From Bradyrhizobium sp. sBnM-33 (GTDB taxonomy: Bacteria > Pseudomonadota > Alphaproteobacteria > Rhizobiales > Xanthobacteraceae): DNA of 64,000 nt. Positions 25,710 to 34,946 of this stretch are shown in pieces. Numbering within the stretch: position 1 is the stretch's first letter; each line of letters starts with the position of its first letter. Where the stretch lies: the NCBI RefSeq assembly GCF_032917945.1, contig NZ_CP136624.1:3038001-3102000 (forward strand). Reading direction: 5' to 3'. Made by a program: the position numbers and the translations under genes. Below the pieces are notes generated by a model, which was not told the DNA's origin, searched no databases, and saw only the letters and a program-made list of their open reading frames with translations.

Positions 25710-25725
25710 TGTTATGTTATAACAT
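25710..25725. promoter_or_regulatory. Zur-like palindrome upstream of the COG0523 GTPase gene
   Basis: TGTTATGTTATAACAT contains the perfect 12-bp palindrome ATGTTATAACAT (25714-25725). It lies 86 bp upstream of the GTPase start and 47 bp right of the insertion sequence. It is the closest relative in the window of the site at 24050-24065. Confidence 0.7.
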
Positions 25726-25811
25726 TGCATTTTTCGCCACCGACGGTGTCCCTTGCATGCGTCTTCCTCTCCGGTTGGGGCCCCGTGAGCTCAAGAGGCT
25801 TTTCGATCTCC

Positions 25812-27020
25812 ATGCGAAAACTCCCCGTCACCGTCTTGTCCGGCTTCCTCGGGGCTGGAAAGACAACTTTGATGAATCACGTGCTCAACAATCGCCAAGG
25901 CCTGAAGGTTGCGGTGATTGTGAACGACATGAGCGAAGTCAACATCGACGCAGACCTCGTCCGCGATGGCGGTGCGAACCTCTCGCGGACTGACGAAAAG
26001 CTGGTCGAGATGACCAACGGTTGCATCTGCTGCACGCTGCGCGACGATTTGTTGAAGGAAGTGCGGGCGCTCGCCGAGAGCGAACGGTTCGACTATTTGC
26101 TGATCGAATCCACCGGCATCTCGGAACCGCTTCCGGTCGCGGCGACCTTCGATTTCCGGTCCGAAGACGGAGAAAGCCTGTCCGACGTGGCAAGCCTCGA
26201 CACGATGGTCACGGTCGTCGATGCCGCCAATCTGCTGAAGAACTATTCCTCTACCGTGTTTCTGGCGGATCGCGGTGAGTCGCTCGGCGAAAGCGACAGG
26301 CGCACACTGGTGGATCTCTTGGTCGAGCAGATCGAATTTGCCGATGTGATCGTACTCAACAAGATCGATGCGGCGTCGCAGGGAGAACGCGACTCCGCCC
26401 GAATGATTATCCGGTCTCTAAATCCCGAGGCCGATATCATCGAGACCAATTTCTCCAATGCACCGCTGGAGCGCATTCTCAATACCGGCCGTTTCGATTT
26501 CGAGCGCGCGCAGCAACACCCGCTGTGGTTCAAGGAGCTTTATGGCTTTGCAGACCATAGGCCCGAGACCGAAGAATACGGCGTCAAGAACTTCGTCTAT
26601 CGCGCGCGACGGCCGTTCGAGCCTGCGAAATTTCACCAATTCCTGAAAGAAAGCTGGCCTGGCGTCATCCGCGCCAAGGGACATTTCTGGATCGCAACTC
26701 GCCCGCAATGGCTTGGCGAATTGAGCCAGGCCGGCGCGATCGTCCGAACCGAAGGGCTGGGCTTCTGGTGGGCGAATGTGCCGGTAGATCGGTGGCCGGA
26801 CGATCCGTTCTGGCGACAATCGCTCAAGAAGAACTGGAGCGAGGTGTACGGTGATCGCCGGCAGGAGATCGTCTTCATCGGCACGAATATGGATCAGGAG
26901 GCGATCACGGCACGTCTTGATGCGTGCCTTGTTTCAGGAAAGCCGGGAATGCGCGTTGCGGAATGGTCCGGGCTCGTCGATCCATTCCCGAGGTGGCGAC
27001 GCGCGGCCGAGGCTGCGTAG
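25812..27020 (+). CDS. COG0523 (CobW/ZagA-type) GTPase, putative zinc metallochaperone
   Basis: A 402-residue P-loop GTPase. Motifs in order are Walker [10 protein letters not shown] (about residues 11-19), the metal-binding [14 protein letters not shown] (CxCC), ESTGISEP, and NKID for guanine recognition. The C-terminal CobW domain contains GHFWIATRP and GFWWANVP. The sequence is closest in style to the Bacillus YciC/ZagA branch, which delivers zinc under zinc starvation. The Zur-like palindrome upstream and the divergent TonB/DUF2946 genes support that. ATG at 25812 begins the conserved domain. No strong ribosome binding site is visible, so an upstream start is possible. Confidence 0.9.
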   Translation: MRKLPVTVLSGFLGAGKTTLMNHVLNNRQGLKVAVIVNDMSEVNIDADLVRDGGANLSRTDEKLVEMTNGCICCTLRDDLLKEVRALAESERFDYLLIESTGISEPLPVAATFDFRSEDGESLSDVASLDTMVTVVDAANLLKNYSSTVFLADRGESLGESDRRTLVDLLVEQIEFADVIVLNKIDAASQGERDSARMIIRSLNPEADIIETNFSNAPLERILNTGRFDFERAQQHPLWFKELYGFADHRPETEEYGVKNFVYRARRPFEPAKFHQFLKESWPGVIRAKGHFWIATRPQWLGELSQAGAIVRTEGLGFWWANVPVDRWPDDPFWRQSLKKNWSEVYGDRRQEIVFIGTNMDQEAITARLDACLVSGKPGMRVAEWSGLVDPFPRWRRAAEAA

Positions 27021-27046
27021 GGCGCATCGGCGAGGCGGGCGTGCCC

Positions 27047-29110
27047 TCAGCGCCCTTCGCGCACCCAGGTCGCGGCGAACGCGCCGAGCAGCAGCAGCAA
27101 TCCGACAATCCCGGCGAACATCGGCAGTACGCCGACGCCTTTGACGACGCTGGCGTCACGCATTTTGACGCCCATCCAGCCGTCGCCGTGGAAGATGCCG
27201 GAGGCACGCACCGGCACGACGCGGGGCAGGTCGACGCTTCCGCCATCGGCGACGCGGCGGGCGTCGCCGCCGGTGGCCTGCGCTAACGGTTTCAGCATTT
27301 CGGTCGTCGAGGTGACTTCCGAAAATTCCTTCGGGTTGGTCGGCCCGACATTGATCAGCGCTTTCAGCGCGCCGTCGGTTGCCTGCCACAGCCCGAGCTC
27401 GTTGGCAGGAATGGTCGCCCGCCAGGTGCCGGGCTCGCTTGCCGTCAGCGTCAGCTCCTTGGTGGCGCCGCTCGGCGAGGTCACCGTTACCGGCGGCACG
27501 TTGTCGGCCATGGTCTGGCGCAGCACCACGAGGTCCTTGCCCTGGGTTTGAAGGCGCAGCGCTTCTTCGTCGAGATCAGGCTGCTTCATCAGCCAGTGCG
27601 ACATCCGCCGCAGCAGATCGAGATGCGGGCCGCCGCCCTCATAGCCGCGCGCCCACAGCCAGATGTGGTCCGACAATAGAAGCGCAACGCGGCCTTCGCC
27701 GAAGCGCGACAGCAGCAGCAACGGCTTGCCGTCGGCGCCGGTCATCACGGGAGAGCCGATCGCGTTGCGCGTATCGACGGTACGGAAGAAGCGGCTCCAG
27801 CGCGGCGGCTCGCTGGCGGAGCCTTCGAGGCCGCGCGTCACCGGATGACGCTTACCGGCGTCGCTCAGATGCGCGTAAAACGGCTTCTCGGTGACGCCGA
27901 CGGGCTCGGCCGGCAGCACCGTATCCAGCGGCGTGCGCCAGATACTGGTAGTGGAGGCGTAATCGGGGCCGGCCGATACCAGCACCGCACCGCCGGCGCG
28001 GACATAGCGCGCCATGTTGTCGAAATAGGCAATCGGCAGCACGCCCTGGCGGGCATAACGGTCGAAGATGATCAGCTGGAATTCGTTGATCCTCTGCTGG
28101 AACAATTCGCGCGTCGGAAACGCGATCAGCGACAATTCGTTAATCGGCGTGCCGTCCTGTTTCTCCGGCGGGCGCAGAATCGTGAAATGGACGAGGTCGA
28201 TGCTGGCGTCCGACTTCAGCAAATTGCGCCAGGTGCGTTCGCCGGAATGCGGCTCGCCTGATACCAGCAGCACGCGGAGCTTGTCGCGCACGCCTTCGAT
28301 TGCGACCACAGCGCGGTTATTGACCGGAGTCAGTTCGTTCTCGAGGGGCGAAGCCTCAATCTCGATGATGTTCGGGCCGGCATGCTTGATGTCGACCTCG
28401 ACATTGGCGGTCTGGCCACTCGAGAGGTTGCGCTCATTGATCACCTCACCGTCACGGCGCACCACGATCTTGGCGCGCTGGCCGGTAACGCCCTGATCGT
28501 CGAGCCGGTATGTGATGGTCTGCGGCTGTCCGACGATACCGAAACGCGGCGCAGCCGAAATCGCGATGCGACGGTCGCGCTCGTCCTTGCGGCCGGTGAT
28601 GAGTGCATGCACCGGCGCCTGGAAACCGACGGCCGCGGCGTTGGCAGGAATGTCATGCACCCGGCCATCGGTGATCAGGAACGCTCCGGCGACGCGGTCG
28701 ACGGGAACGTCTGATAGCGCCGAGGACAGCGCGCCGAACAGTTTTGTGCCGTCGGTTTCGCCGTCGGCCTGTCCAGCCTCGACGACGCGGACTTCCAGTC
28801 CCTTAATCTTCTTCAGCGTATCGACCAGCGCCTCCTGCGCCTTCGCGGTCTCCTGGTTACGCGTGCCGAAATTCTGGCTCGGGCTCTTGTCGATCACGAC
28901 GGCGGCGACGGATGATAACGGCTCGCGGTCCTCGCGGGTGAAGGAGGGATTGGCGAGCGCCAGCAGGATCAGCGCCAGCGCCGCGACGCGCACCGCGGCA
29001 CCGCGCGCACGGCCGAGCAGCAATAGCGCAGAAATCGCGACGATCGCGGCCAGCGCGATCCAGAGCACGATTGCCGGAACGAGGGGAGTGAACGCGATAC
29101 CGTAGCTCAT
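27047..29110 (-). CDS. Large membrane protein of the MoxR/DUF58/DUF4159 cluster (BatA/VWA-like, amidotransferase-like fold)
   Basis: A 687-residue protein. Two N-terminal helices (LVPAIVLWIALAAIVAISAL and VRVAALALILLALANPSFT) lead into a large periplasmic part with VAAVVIDKSPSQNF and GAFLITDGRVHDIP, which resembles a von Willebrand-A domain. A region with LRVLLVSGEPHSGERTWRNL resembles a glutamine-amidotransferase-like fold, and a C-terminal helix (FAGIVGLLLLLGAFAATWV) follows. It is the last gene of the cluster, separated from the DUF4159 gene by 178 bp holding a palindromic repeat. The biochemical role is not established. Confidence 0.8.
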   Translation of the reverse strand: MSYGIAFTPLVPAIVLWIALAAIVAISALLLLGRARGAAVRVAALALILLALANPSFTREDREPLSSVAAVVIDKSPSQNFGTRNQETAKAQEALVDTLKKIKGLEVRVVEAGQADGETDGTKLFGALSSALSDVPVDRVAGAFLITDGRVHDIPANAAAVGFQAPVHALITGRKDERDRRIAISAAPRFGIVGQPQTITYRLDDQGVTGQRAKIVVRRDGEVINERNLSSGQTANVEVDIKHAGPNIIEIEASPLENELTPVNNRAVVAIEGVRDKLRVLLVSGEPHSGERTWRNLLKSDASIDLVHFTILRPPEKQDGTPINELSLIAFPTRELFQQRINEFQLIIFDRYARQGVLPIAYFDNMARYVRAGGAVLVSAGPDYASTTSIWRTPLDTVLPAEPVGVTEKPFYAHLSDAGKRHPVTRGLEGSASEPPRWSRFFRTVDTRNAIGSPVMTGADGKPLLLLSRFGEGRVALLLSDHIWLWARGYEGGGPHLDLLRRMSHWLMKQPDLDEEALRLQTQGKDLVVLRQTMADNVPPVTVTSPSGATKELTLTASEPGTWRATIPANELGLWQATDGALKALINVGPTNPKEFSEVTSTTEMLKPLAQATGGDARRVADGGSVDLPRVVPVRASGIFHGDGWMGVKMRDASVVKGVGVLPMFAGIVGLLLLLGAFAATWVREGR

Positions 29111-29129
29111 GGCGTATTCCTATCGGCAT

Positions 29130-29251
29130 CGTCGTGCCCGGGCTTGTCCCGGGTATCCACGTCTTTCTCGCCAAGTATCAAAGCGTGGACGGCCGGGTAT
29201 AGGCGTGCGACAGCGACGCCGTCCTTGAGACGGCGATGCCCGGCCACGACG
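29130..29251. repeat. Palindromic repeat inside the moxR-cluster operon
   Basis: It starts cgtcgtgcccgggcttgtcc with a CCCGGGC...GTCCCGGG hairpin and ends gatgcccggccacgacg, giving an outer inverted pairing of CGTCGTGCC with GGCCACGACG. It fills most of the gap between the DUF4159 gene and its downstream partner. Confidence 0.8.
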
Positions 29252-29288
29252 GCGTGATTGTGGAAGCCAGTAACGTTCATCGCGCCCA

Positions 29289-32102
29289 TCATTGCCCCAA
29301 CCGTTCGAGCAGGGCCGGCACGTGGACCTGGTCGGCCTTGTAGTTGCCGGTCAGGGTGTACATCACGATGTTGACGCCGGAGCGGAAGGCGAATTCGCGC
29401 TGGCGCGGCTCGTTCGGCGTCAGCGGCAGCATCGGCTGGCCGTCCGGGCGATGCGCCCAGGCGCCGGCGAGATCGTTCGAGGTGATGATGATGGGCGAGA
29501 CGCCGTCGCCGCCGCGCGCCGGGCGCGAGGCCGTCTCGTCTTCATCCTCGCGCGGCAGGGTCTCGACCCAGGTCTGGCCCGAGGTGAAGCGGCCGGGAAA
29601 ATCGCGCAGCAGATAAAACGTCTTGGTCAACACATGCTCGCGCGGCACCGGCTCAAGTTCAGGCACGTCCAGGGAGGAGAGAATTTCGCGCAAGGTGCGC
29701 ATGCCCGACGTCTGCGACGCGCCGTTCTCGCCCGGCGGCGCCTCGACCGCGTCGCGGGTATCGAACAGCACCGTGCCGCCCTGTTTCATATAGGCGTCGA
29801 TGCGGTTGATGGCGTCCTGCGGCGGCTTCGGCGCGCCCGGTACCACCGGCCAGTAGATCAGTGGGAAAAACGCCAGTTCGTCCTTTGCGGGATCGATGCC
29901 GACGGGATCGCCGGCCTCTAGCGCCGTGCGCTGCGCCAGGAATAGCGTCAGTCCGGCCATGCCCGCCTTGACGATGGAATCGACGTCGGCGTTTCCGGTG
30001 ACGACATAGGCAAGGCGCGTCTGCGACACCGCCTTCATGGCGAACTCATCGTTGCCTTGGGCCCGCGTCGGCGAGGGCGCGATCGAACTCGCAGACAGGA
30101 TCAGGGCCAGTAGAACGGTGGCAGCCGCCGTGCGCCGCCGCCACAGAGCGGCAAGACCCGCGCCCAGCATCGCGACCACGACCGCGTCGATCAGGAACAG
30201 CACCAGCGACGATGACAGCAGGATGCCGCGCAAATCGCGCGGTTCGGCGTTGGTGTAGCTGGCGCGCTGCGCGCGCAACGAGGATGTATCGAGCGGCGCG
30301 ATGCGATCGGCCGAAGCTAGGGTGTTGACCGCGATCGGGCCATCGGCCGGGCCGTAGAAGCCTGGCGGATGGTCTGATGTGGCGCGATCGCGATAATCCG
30401 CGGGCATCGGCTTGGCGGTCGAGGGCGGTGGCCCGAATGCGCCGAAACCATCGAGTGTGCGCAGTGGCGCCACCGTCTCGACATTGGTCGCCTCGCTCGC
30501 AACGCCAGCACCGGGCTTCGTGGTGTAGCCGGACATGTCGACCAGCCGCCGCAGCATCTCGACGAAGCTGCCGGACATCGGCAAGTCAGACCAGCGCGAG
30601 TCGGCGCCGACATGGAACAGGCTGACAATGCCCCTGCCGCGATGTTCGCCGGTCACCAGCGGCGTGCCGTCTTCCAGCGATGCCCAGGTCTTGGTGGCGA
30701 GCACCGCATCCGGCTCGGCCAGCACCTGCCGGTTCACGGTGACATCCTTGGGCACTGCGAGGCCCGCGAACGGAGCGTCGGCGGCAAAGGAGGCCAGATG
30801 CTGCGGCTTTTCCCAGGTCAGGCTGCCGCCGAGGGTGCGGCCGCCGCGACGCAGTTTCACTGGCACCAGATCGTCATCGGCCTGCGCCAGGCGGGGACCT
30901 GCGAAACGCACCAGCACGCCGCCCTGATCGATCCATGCGTTCAGCCGCTCGCGGATTTCCGGCGACAGCGTGCCGACATCGGCGAGCACGATCATCGGCA
31001 GCCGCTGATCGAGGAATTGCGCGATCACCTGTTGCGGCGCGCCGCGGTCGCCGAGCCGCACGTCGGCGAATGGCGACAGGGCGCGGGTCAGATAGAAAGT
31101 CGATGCCAATAGCGGCTGGGCGGTATCGCTGGTCGCGCCGGTGACGACGCCGACGGCGCGCCGCCGCCATCGCTTGTCGAGCAATTGCACCGCGCCGGCC
31201 GATCGTTCACCCGAAATTTCCAGTCGCGAAATGTCATTGCGCAGTTCGACCGGCAGATCGAACGCCGCTTCGCTTTCGCGGTCCTGCATGCCGAAAGCGT
31301 AGCGCGCCTCGCCGATCGGCGAGCCCTTGGCGTCGGTCGCGCGAACCACGCCGGCTGCGACGCCGCCGGTGGTGCGCAGCACCTTGACCGTCATCTTGGC
31401 CGCGGCGTTTTCGGCGGCGACCAACGCCTGCGCAGGCGCCGCGCCGCCCTCGAACACCGTCAGCTTGCGCTCGCCGATGGTCTTGCCGAGATTCTCGACG
31501 AATTCGGCGCCGCGCCCGGTATCGACGCCGTCGGACAGCCACGCGATCTCGGCGTCGCCAGTGGCTTTCAGGAAGCGGTCGAGCGCGCCGAGCGTCTCGA
31601 CGCGGTCGATCGAATGGGGCTTTGGTGCAATCTGGCGCAGCGCGACGCGCGCGGTACCGGCCGGCATCAGCGTGATGTCGCGCGCGGGTTCGGAGAGCGG
31701 AACCAGCGCCACGCCGCGGCGGTCATTGTCGGCATTGGCGATCAGTTCGTCAGCGGACTTGATCCGGGTGTCCCAGCTTGCAGCCGCGCTCCAGCCGTCG
31801 TCGAGCAGGATCACCAACGGCGCGTTACTGCCGCCGACCGCGGTCTGTGGATTCCAGATCGGGCCGGCGGCGGCAAGGATGACCAGCGCCGCGGCGGCGA
31901 GGCGCAGCGCCGTCAGCCACCATGGCGTGCGCGACGGGGTTTCTTCCCGGGGCCTGATGTCGAACAACAGCCGCGTCGGCGGAAACTCGATCCGTCTTGG
32001 CCGCGGCGGCATCACGCGCAACAGCCACCACAGCACCGGCAGGCTCAAGAGGCCCAGCAGAAGCAGCGGTTGCGCAAAGCTTAAGGGGAGGGCTGCCATC
32101 AT
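29289..32102 (-). CDS. BatA-like / DUF4159 membrane protein
   Basis: A 937-residue protein. The N-terminal BatA-type unit has two helices (LLLLGLLSLPVLWWLLRVMP and ALRLAAAALVILAAAGPIW) and a VWA-like stretch (LVILLDDGWSAAASWDTR). A further pair of helices lies near residue 640-680. The C-terminal DUF4159 domain contains TVLFDTRDAVEAPP and the RFTSGQTWVETLP region. Its ATGA start overlaps the DUF58 stop, so the two are translationally coupled. Such genes accompany MoxR chaperone ATPases in alphaproteobacteria; the substrate complex is unknown. Confidence 0.88.
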   Translation of the reverse strand: MMAALPLSFAQPLLLLGLLSLPVLWWLLRVMPPRPRRIEFPPTRLLFDIRPREETPSRTPWWLTALRLAAAALVILAAAGPIWNPQTAVGGSNAPLVILLDDGWSAAASWDTRIKSADELIANADNDRRGVALVPLSEPARDITLMPAGTARVALRQIAPKPHSIDRVETLGALDRFLKATGDAEIAWLSDGVDTGRGAEFVENLGKTIGERKLTVFEGGAAPAQALVAAENAAAKMTVKVLRTTGGVAAGVVRATDAKGSPIGEARYAFGMQDRESEAAFDLPVELRNDISRLEISGERSAGAVQLLDKRWRRRAVGVVTGATSDTAQPLLASTFYLTRALSPFADVRLGDRGAPQQVIAQFLDQRLPMIVLADVGTLSPEIRERLNAWIDQGGVLVRFAGPRLAQADDDLVPVKLRRGGRTLGGSLTWEKPQHLASFAADAPFAGLAVPKDVTVNRQVLAEPDAVLATKTWASLEDGTPLVTGEHRGRGIVSLFHVGADSRWSDLPMSGSFVEMLRRLVDMSGYTTKPGAGVASEATNVETVAPLRTLDGFGAFGPPPSTAKPMPADYRDRATSDHPPGFYGPADGPIAVNTLASADRIAPLDTSSLRAQRASYTNAEPRDLRGILLSSSLVLFLIDAVVVAMLGAGLAALWRRRTAAATVLLALILSASSIAPSPTRAQGNDEFAMKAVSQTRLAYVVTGNADVDSIVKAGMAGLTLFLAQRTALEAGDPVGIDPAKDELAFFPLIYWPVVPGAPKPPQDAINRIDAYMKQGGTVLFDTRDAVEAPPGENGASQTSGMRTLREILSSLDVPELEPVPREHVLTKTFYLLRDFPGRFTSGQTWVETLPREDEDETASRPARGGDGVSPIIITSNDLAGAWAHRPDGQPMLPLTPNEPRQREFAFRSGVNIVMYTLTGNYKADQVHVPALLERLGQ

Positions 32103-33043
32103 GCGCTGCGCCCCGCCTTGACCGTTGAGCCGCGCACGTTTCCTTTGGCTGCCATCATGCCGGAATGCAGGAACAGCAGCAGTTCGGCGGCGGACCGGCT
32201 GGTGGTGTGGGTCGAGAACAGCCAGTCGAGCTTGTTGGTTTCGCTGCGGATCTCGTCGCGGTGCAGCGCGACGCGGGCGACATAGTCGCTGGCCCAGCTC
32301 TCGGCGCGGCCGGCAGTGATGACGCCAAAACCTTCCGGCTCGACGAATTCGACCCGGCCGGCATAGGGAAAGGTCTCCTCGGCGGGATCGACGACCTGGA
32401 TCAGCGTGCCATGGGCGCCGGAGGCCGAAAGCCCTGCGAGCATCGTCCTGATTTCGCTCATCGGCGACCAGAAGTCGGACAGCACGACAATTTCGGCCAG
32501 CGCCGACGGCACGAAGGAGGGCGGCAGGCTCGCGCGCACCGCATCGTCATGCAGCATCGCCTGCGCCATCTTGTCGATCACGTTGCGGCTTGCGGTCGGG
32601 GTCATCAGGCCGGGAATGCCGACGCGTTCTCCGCCCGAAACCAGGAGTTCGGCGAGCGCAAATGTCACGATCAGGCCACGCTCCAGCTTGGAGTCGCGGG
32701 CGCCCTTGGAAGCAAATGCCATCGACGGCGAACGGTCGGGCCACAGCCAGATCGTATGCGCAGCCTCCCATTCCTGCTCGCGGACATAGAGATGATCGTC
32801 GCGCGCCGAGCGCCGCCAGTCGACGTTCTGCGACGGCTCGCCGGAGACGAAGCGGCGATATTGCCAAAAGCTCTCGCCGGCGCCGGCGCGGCGCCTGCCG
32901 TGCAAGCCATGGATGACGTTGGCAGCGATGCGGCGGGCGTCGAGCACGAGACGGGGCAGCGATGCGGCGAGCGTTCGGCTTTCGCCATCGGCACGTCGGA
33001 TCGCAACAATCTCCCTGTTCTCGTGGCTGGTCTCTGCGGCCAT
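32099..33043 (-). CDS. DUF58-domain protein
   Basis: A 314-residue cytoplasmic protein. The DUF58 signature is seen in QYRRFVSGEPSQNVDWRRSA followed by YVREQEWEAAHTIWLWPDRS, where D-x-S-x-S-M (WPDRSPSM) resembles a VWA metal site. The start ATG at 33043 shares its A with the MoxR stop codon. It belongs to the moxR-DUF58-BatA set, thought to mature or assemble envelope or metalloprotein complexes. No direct substrate is visible here. Confidence 0.9.
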   Translation of the reverse strand: MAAETSHENREIVAIRRADGESRTLAASLPRLVLDARRIAANVIHGLHGRRRAGAGESFWQYRRFVSGEPSQNVDWRRSARDDHLYVREQEWEAAHTIWLWPDRSPSMAFASKGARDSKLERGLIVTFALAELLVSGGERVGIPGLMTPTASRNVIDKMAQAMLHDDAVRASLPPSFVPSALAEIVVLSDFWSPMSEIRTMLAGLSASGAHGTLIQVVDPAEETFPYAGRVEFVEPEGFGVITAGRAESWASDYVARVALHRDEIRSETNKLDWLFSTHTTSRSAAELLLFLHSGMMAAKGNVRGSTVKAGRSA

Positions 33044-34044
33044 CAACCAATCCGCGTCTTCAATTGTCTGATTACGTCGGGAATGGTGCGGCCTTCCGCG
33101 CGCGCCGAGAAGGTCAGCGCCATGCGGTGCTTGAGAATGGGCTCGGCGAGATCGAGCACGTCGTCGATCGACGGCGCAAGGCGGCCGTCGAGCAAGGCGC
33201 GGGCACGGACCGCCAACATCAGCGATTGGCTGGCGCGCGGGCCTGGCCCCCAGGCGATCAGCTTGTCACTGCCGCCTTCCGGGTCGGGTCGCGCGGCGCG
33301 CACCAGCGACAGGATCGCCTCGACGACGCTGTCGCCGACCGGCAGGCGCCGCACCAGCCGCTGCGCCGCGATCAGGGTTTCCGCGTCCATCGAGGCCTTG
33401 GCGAGCGTCTCTTCCGCGCCTGTCGTCTCGAACAGGATGCGGCGTTCGGCGTCGCGATCGGGATAATCGACGTCGATTTCCATCAGGAAGCGGTCGAGCT
33501 GCGCCTCGGGCAGGGGATAGGTGCCTTCCTGCTCCAGCGGGTTTTGCGTGGCGAGCACGTGGAACGGTTTTGGGAGATCATGCCGCGCGCCCGCAACCGT
33601 GATGTGCTGTTCCTGCATGGCTTGCAGCAGCGCCGATTGCGTCCGCGGGCTGGCGCGGTTGATCTCGTCGGCCATCAGGAGCTGCGCGAATACCGGTCCG
33701 GAGATGAAACGGAATGACCGCTTGCCGGAATTGCTCTCGTCCAGCACCTCGGCGCCCAGAATGTCCGACGGCATCAGGTCCGGCGTGAACTGGATGCGCT
33801 TGGCGTCCAGTCCGAGCGTGATGCCCAAGGTTTCGACAAGCTTGGTCTTGGCGAGGCCGGGAACACCGATCAAGAGCGCGTGGCCACCGGACAGGATCGT
33901 CACCAGGGTGTTTTCGATCACCCGCTCCTGGCCGAAGATGACGGTGGAGATCGCTTCCTTCGCGGCGCGGATCTGGCCGGCGACCTGCTCCGCCGACCGG
34001 ACGATCGCGTCCTCGAGTTTCTCGACACCGTCTGCACTCGCCAT
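33043..34044 (-). CDS. MoxR-family AAA+ ATPase
   Basis: A 333-residue AAA+ ATPase. Walker A is seen in LLIGVPGLAKTKLVET, Walker B in LLMADEINRASPR, and sensor 1 in VLATQNPLEQEGTYPLPEAQ. The C-terminal lid carries DPEGGSDKLIAWGPGPRASQ, typical of MoxR. ATG at 34044 is chosen over a TTG five codons upstream because AAGGAG lies 6 bp ahead of it. It is the first gene of the cluster and shares a 260-bp divergent region with DUF1285. Confidence 0.93.
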   Translation of the reverse strand: MASADGVEKLEDAIVRSAEQVAGQIRAAKEAISTVIFGQERVIENTLVTILSGGHALLIGVPGLAKTKLVETLGITLGLDAKRIQFTPDLMPSDILGAEVLDESNSGKRSFRFISGPVFAQLLMADEINRASPRTQSALLQAMQEQHITVAGARHDLPKPFHVLATQNPLEQEGTYPLPEAQLDRFLMEIDVDYPDRDAERRILFETTGAEETLAKASMDAETLIAAQRLVRRLPVGDSVVEAILSLVRAARPDPEGGSDKLIAWGPGPRASQSLMLAVRARALLDGRLAPSIDDVLDLAEPILKHRMALTFSARAEGRTIPDVIRQLKTRIG

Positions 34045-34239
34045 GACTTTCTCCTTCAAGCACCTAACCGCTCATGACACCGCTGGTTGCGTCGTCATGC
34101 CACGAACTCATGCTAAACCTGTGCAAAGGCCATGCATTCGTTGAATTAAACTATCCCCACATTATCGGTATTTCGGGGTATGAACGGCATCACGATATGG
34201 CGACTTGATCCGCAATAGTACGGACCCAAATCGTCGGGA

Positions 34240-34261
34240 ACACATATCTCGGTATATGTGT
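34240..34261. promoter_or_regulatory. Perfect inverted repeat in the moxR / DUF1285 divergent region
   Basis: ACACATAT (34240-34247) and ATATGTGT (34254-34261) are perfect inverse copies around a 6-bp spacer, 44 bp upstream of the DUF1285 start. The arrangement suits a dimeric regulator site. No regulator gene is adjacent, and it is not followed by a T-run. Confidence 0.5.
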
Positions 34262-34304
34262 GCACCAATCGTGCCAATCGAGGCGCCGAGACTCAGGGCA
34301 AACA

Positions 34305-34946
34305 ATGGCGAAGCAAGGGCAAACCAGCGGCCAACGGCACGAAGGCAAGGATTCTGACAGCAAGGGGCTTGAAGGTCTGACGGTTGCCGCCAGGGAAGCC
34401 GTCAATCGCACCCAAGCCGGAAAGGGACTGCCTCCGGTCCATCTGTGGAATCCGCCGTTCTGCGGCGATCTCGATATGCGAATCGCAGGCGACGGTACGT
34501 GGTTCTACATGGGGACGCCAATCGGGCGTCCGGCGCTGGTGCGGCTGTTTTCGACCATTCTCAAGCGCGAGGACGGCAAGCACTTTCTCGTGACCCCGGT
34601 CGAGAAGGTCGGCATCCGCGTCGACGATGCGCCGTTCCTGGCGGTGGAGATGCAAAACGAGGCCGGCGATCGCGGCCGGCTGCTCCGCTTCCGCACCAAT
34701 GTCGACGACTGGGTGCCGTGCGATTCCGCGCATCGCCTGCGCTTCGAGGTGGCCGCCGACGGTGGGCTGACTCCCTACCTGCATGTCCGCGCCGATCTGT
34801 GGGCGAAGGTGACGCGCGCGCTTTATTACGATCTGGTTGACTTGGGGGAAGAGCGGATGGTCGATGGTCAGCCGATGTTCGGCGTCGAGTCCGGCGGCGA
34901 GTTCTTTGCCATGGCGGACGCGAAGCAGGTGAGGGATGCGGTTTGA
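34305..34946 (+). CDS. DUF1285 family protein
   Basis: A 213-residue protein matching DUF1285: PPVHLWNPPFCGDLDMRIAG, then DGTWFYMGTPIGRPALVRLF, then EKVGIRVDDAPFLAVEM. The structure known for the family is an all-beta fold of unknown role. ATG at 34305 is used because the domain follows it closely. Its stop overlaps the start of the Nudix gene, so it leads a tightly packed five-gene run ending with the TauE-family gene. Confidence 0.88.
   Translation: MAKQGQTSGQRHEGKDSDSKGLEGLTVAAREAVNRTQAGKGLPPVHLWNPPFCGDLDMRIAGDGTWFYMGTPIGRPALVRLFSTILKREDGKHFLVTPVEKVGIRVDDAPFLAVEMQNEAGDRGRLLRFRTNVDDWVPCDSAHRLRFEVAADGGLTPYLHVRADLWAKVTRALYYDLVDLGEERMVDGQPMFGVESGGEFFAMADAKQVRDAV

Noticed and set aside
24990..25811. 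Extension of the COG0523 GTPase upstream through the insertion sequence
   Set aside because: The extension is antisense to the transposase and crosses the IS boundary and the Zur-like site; the GTPase domain begins at 25812.
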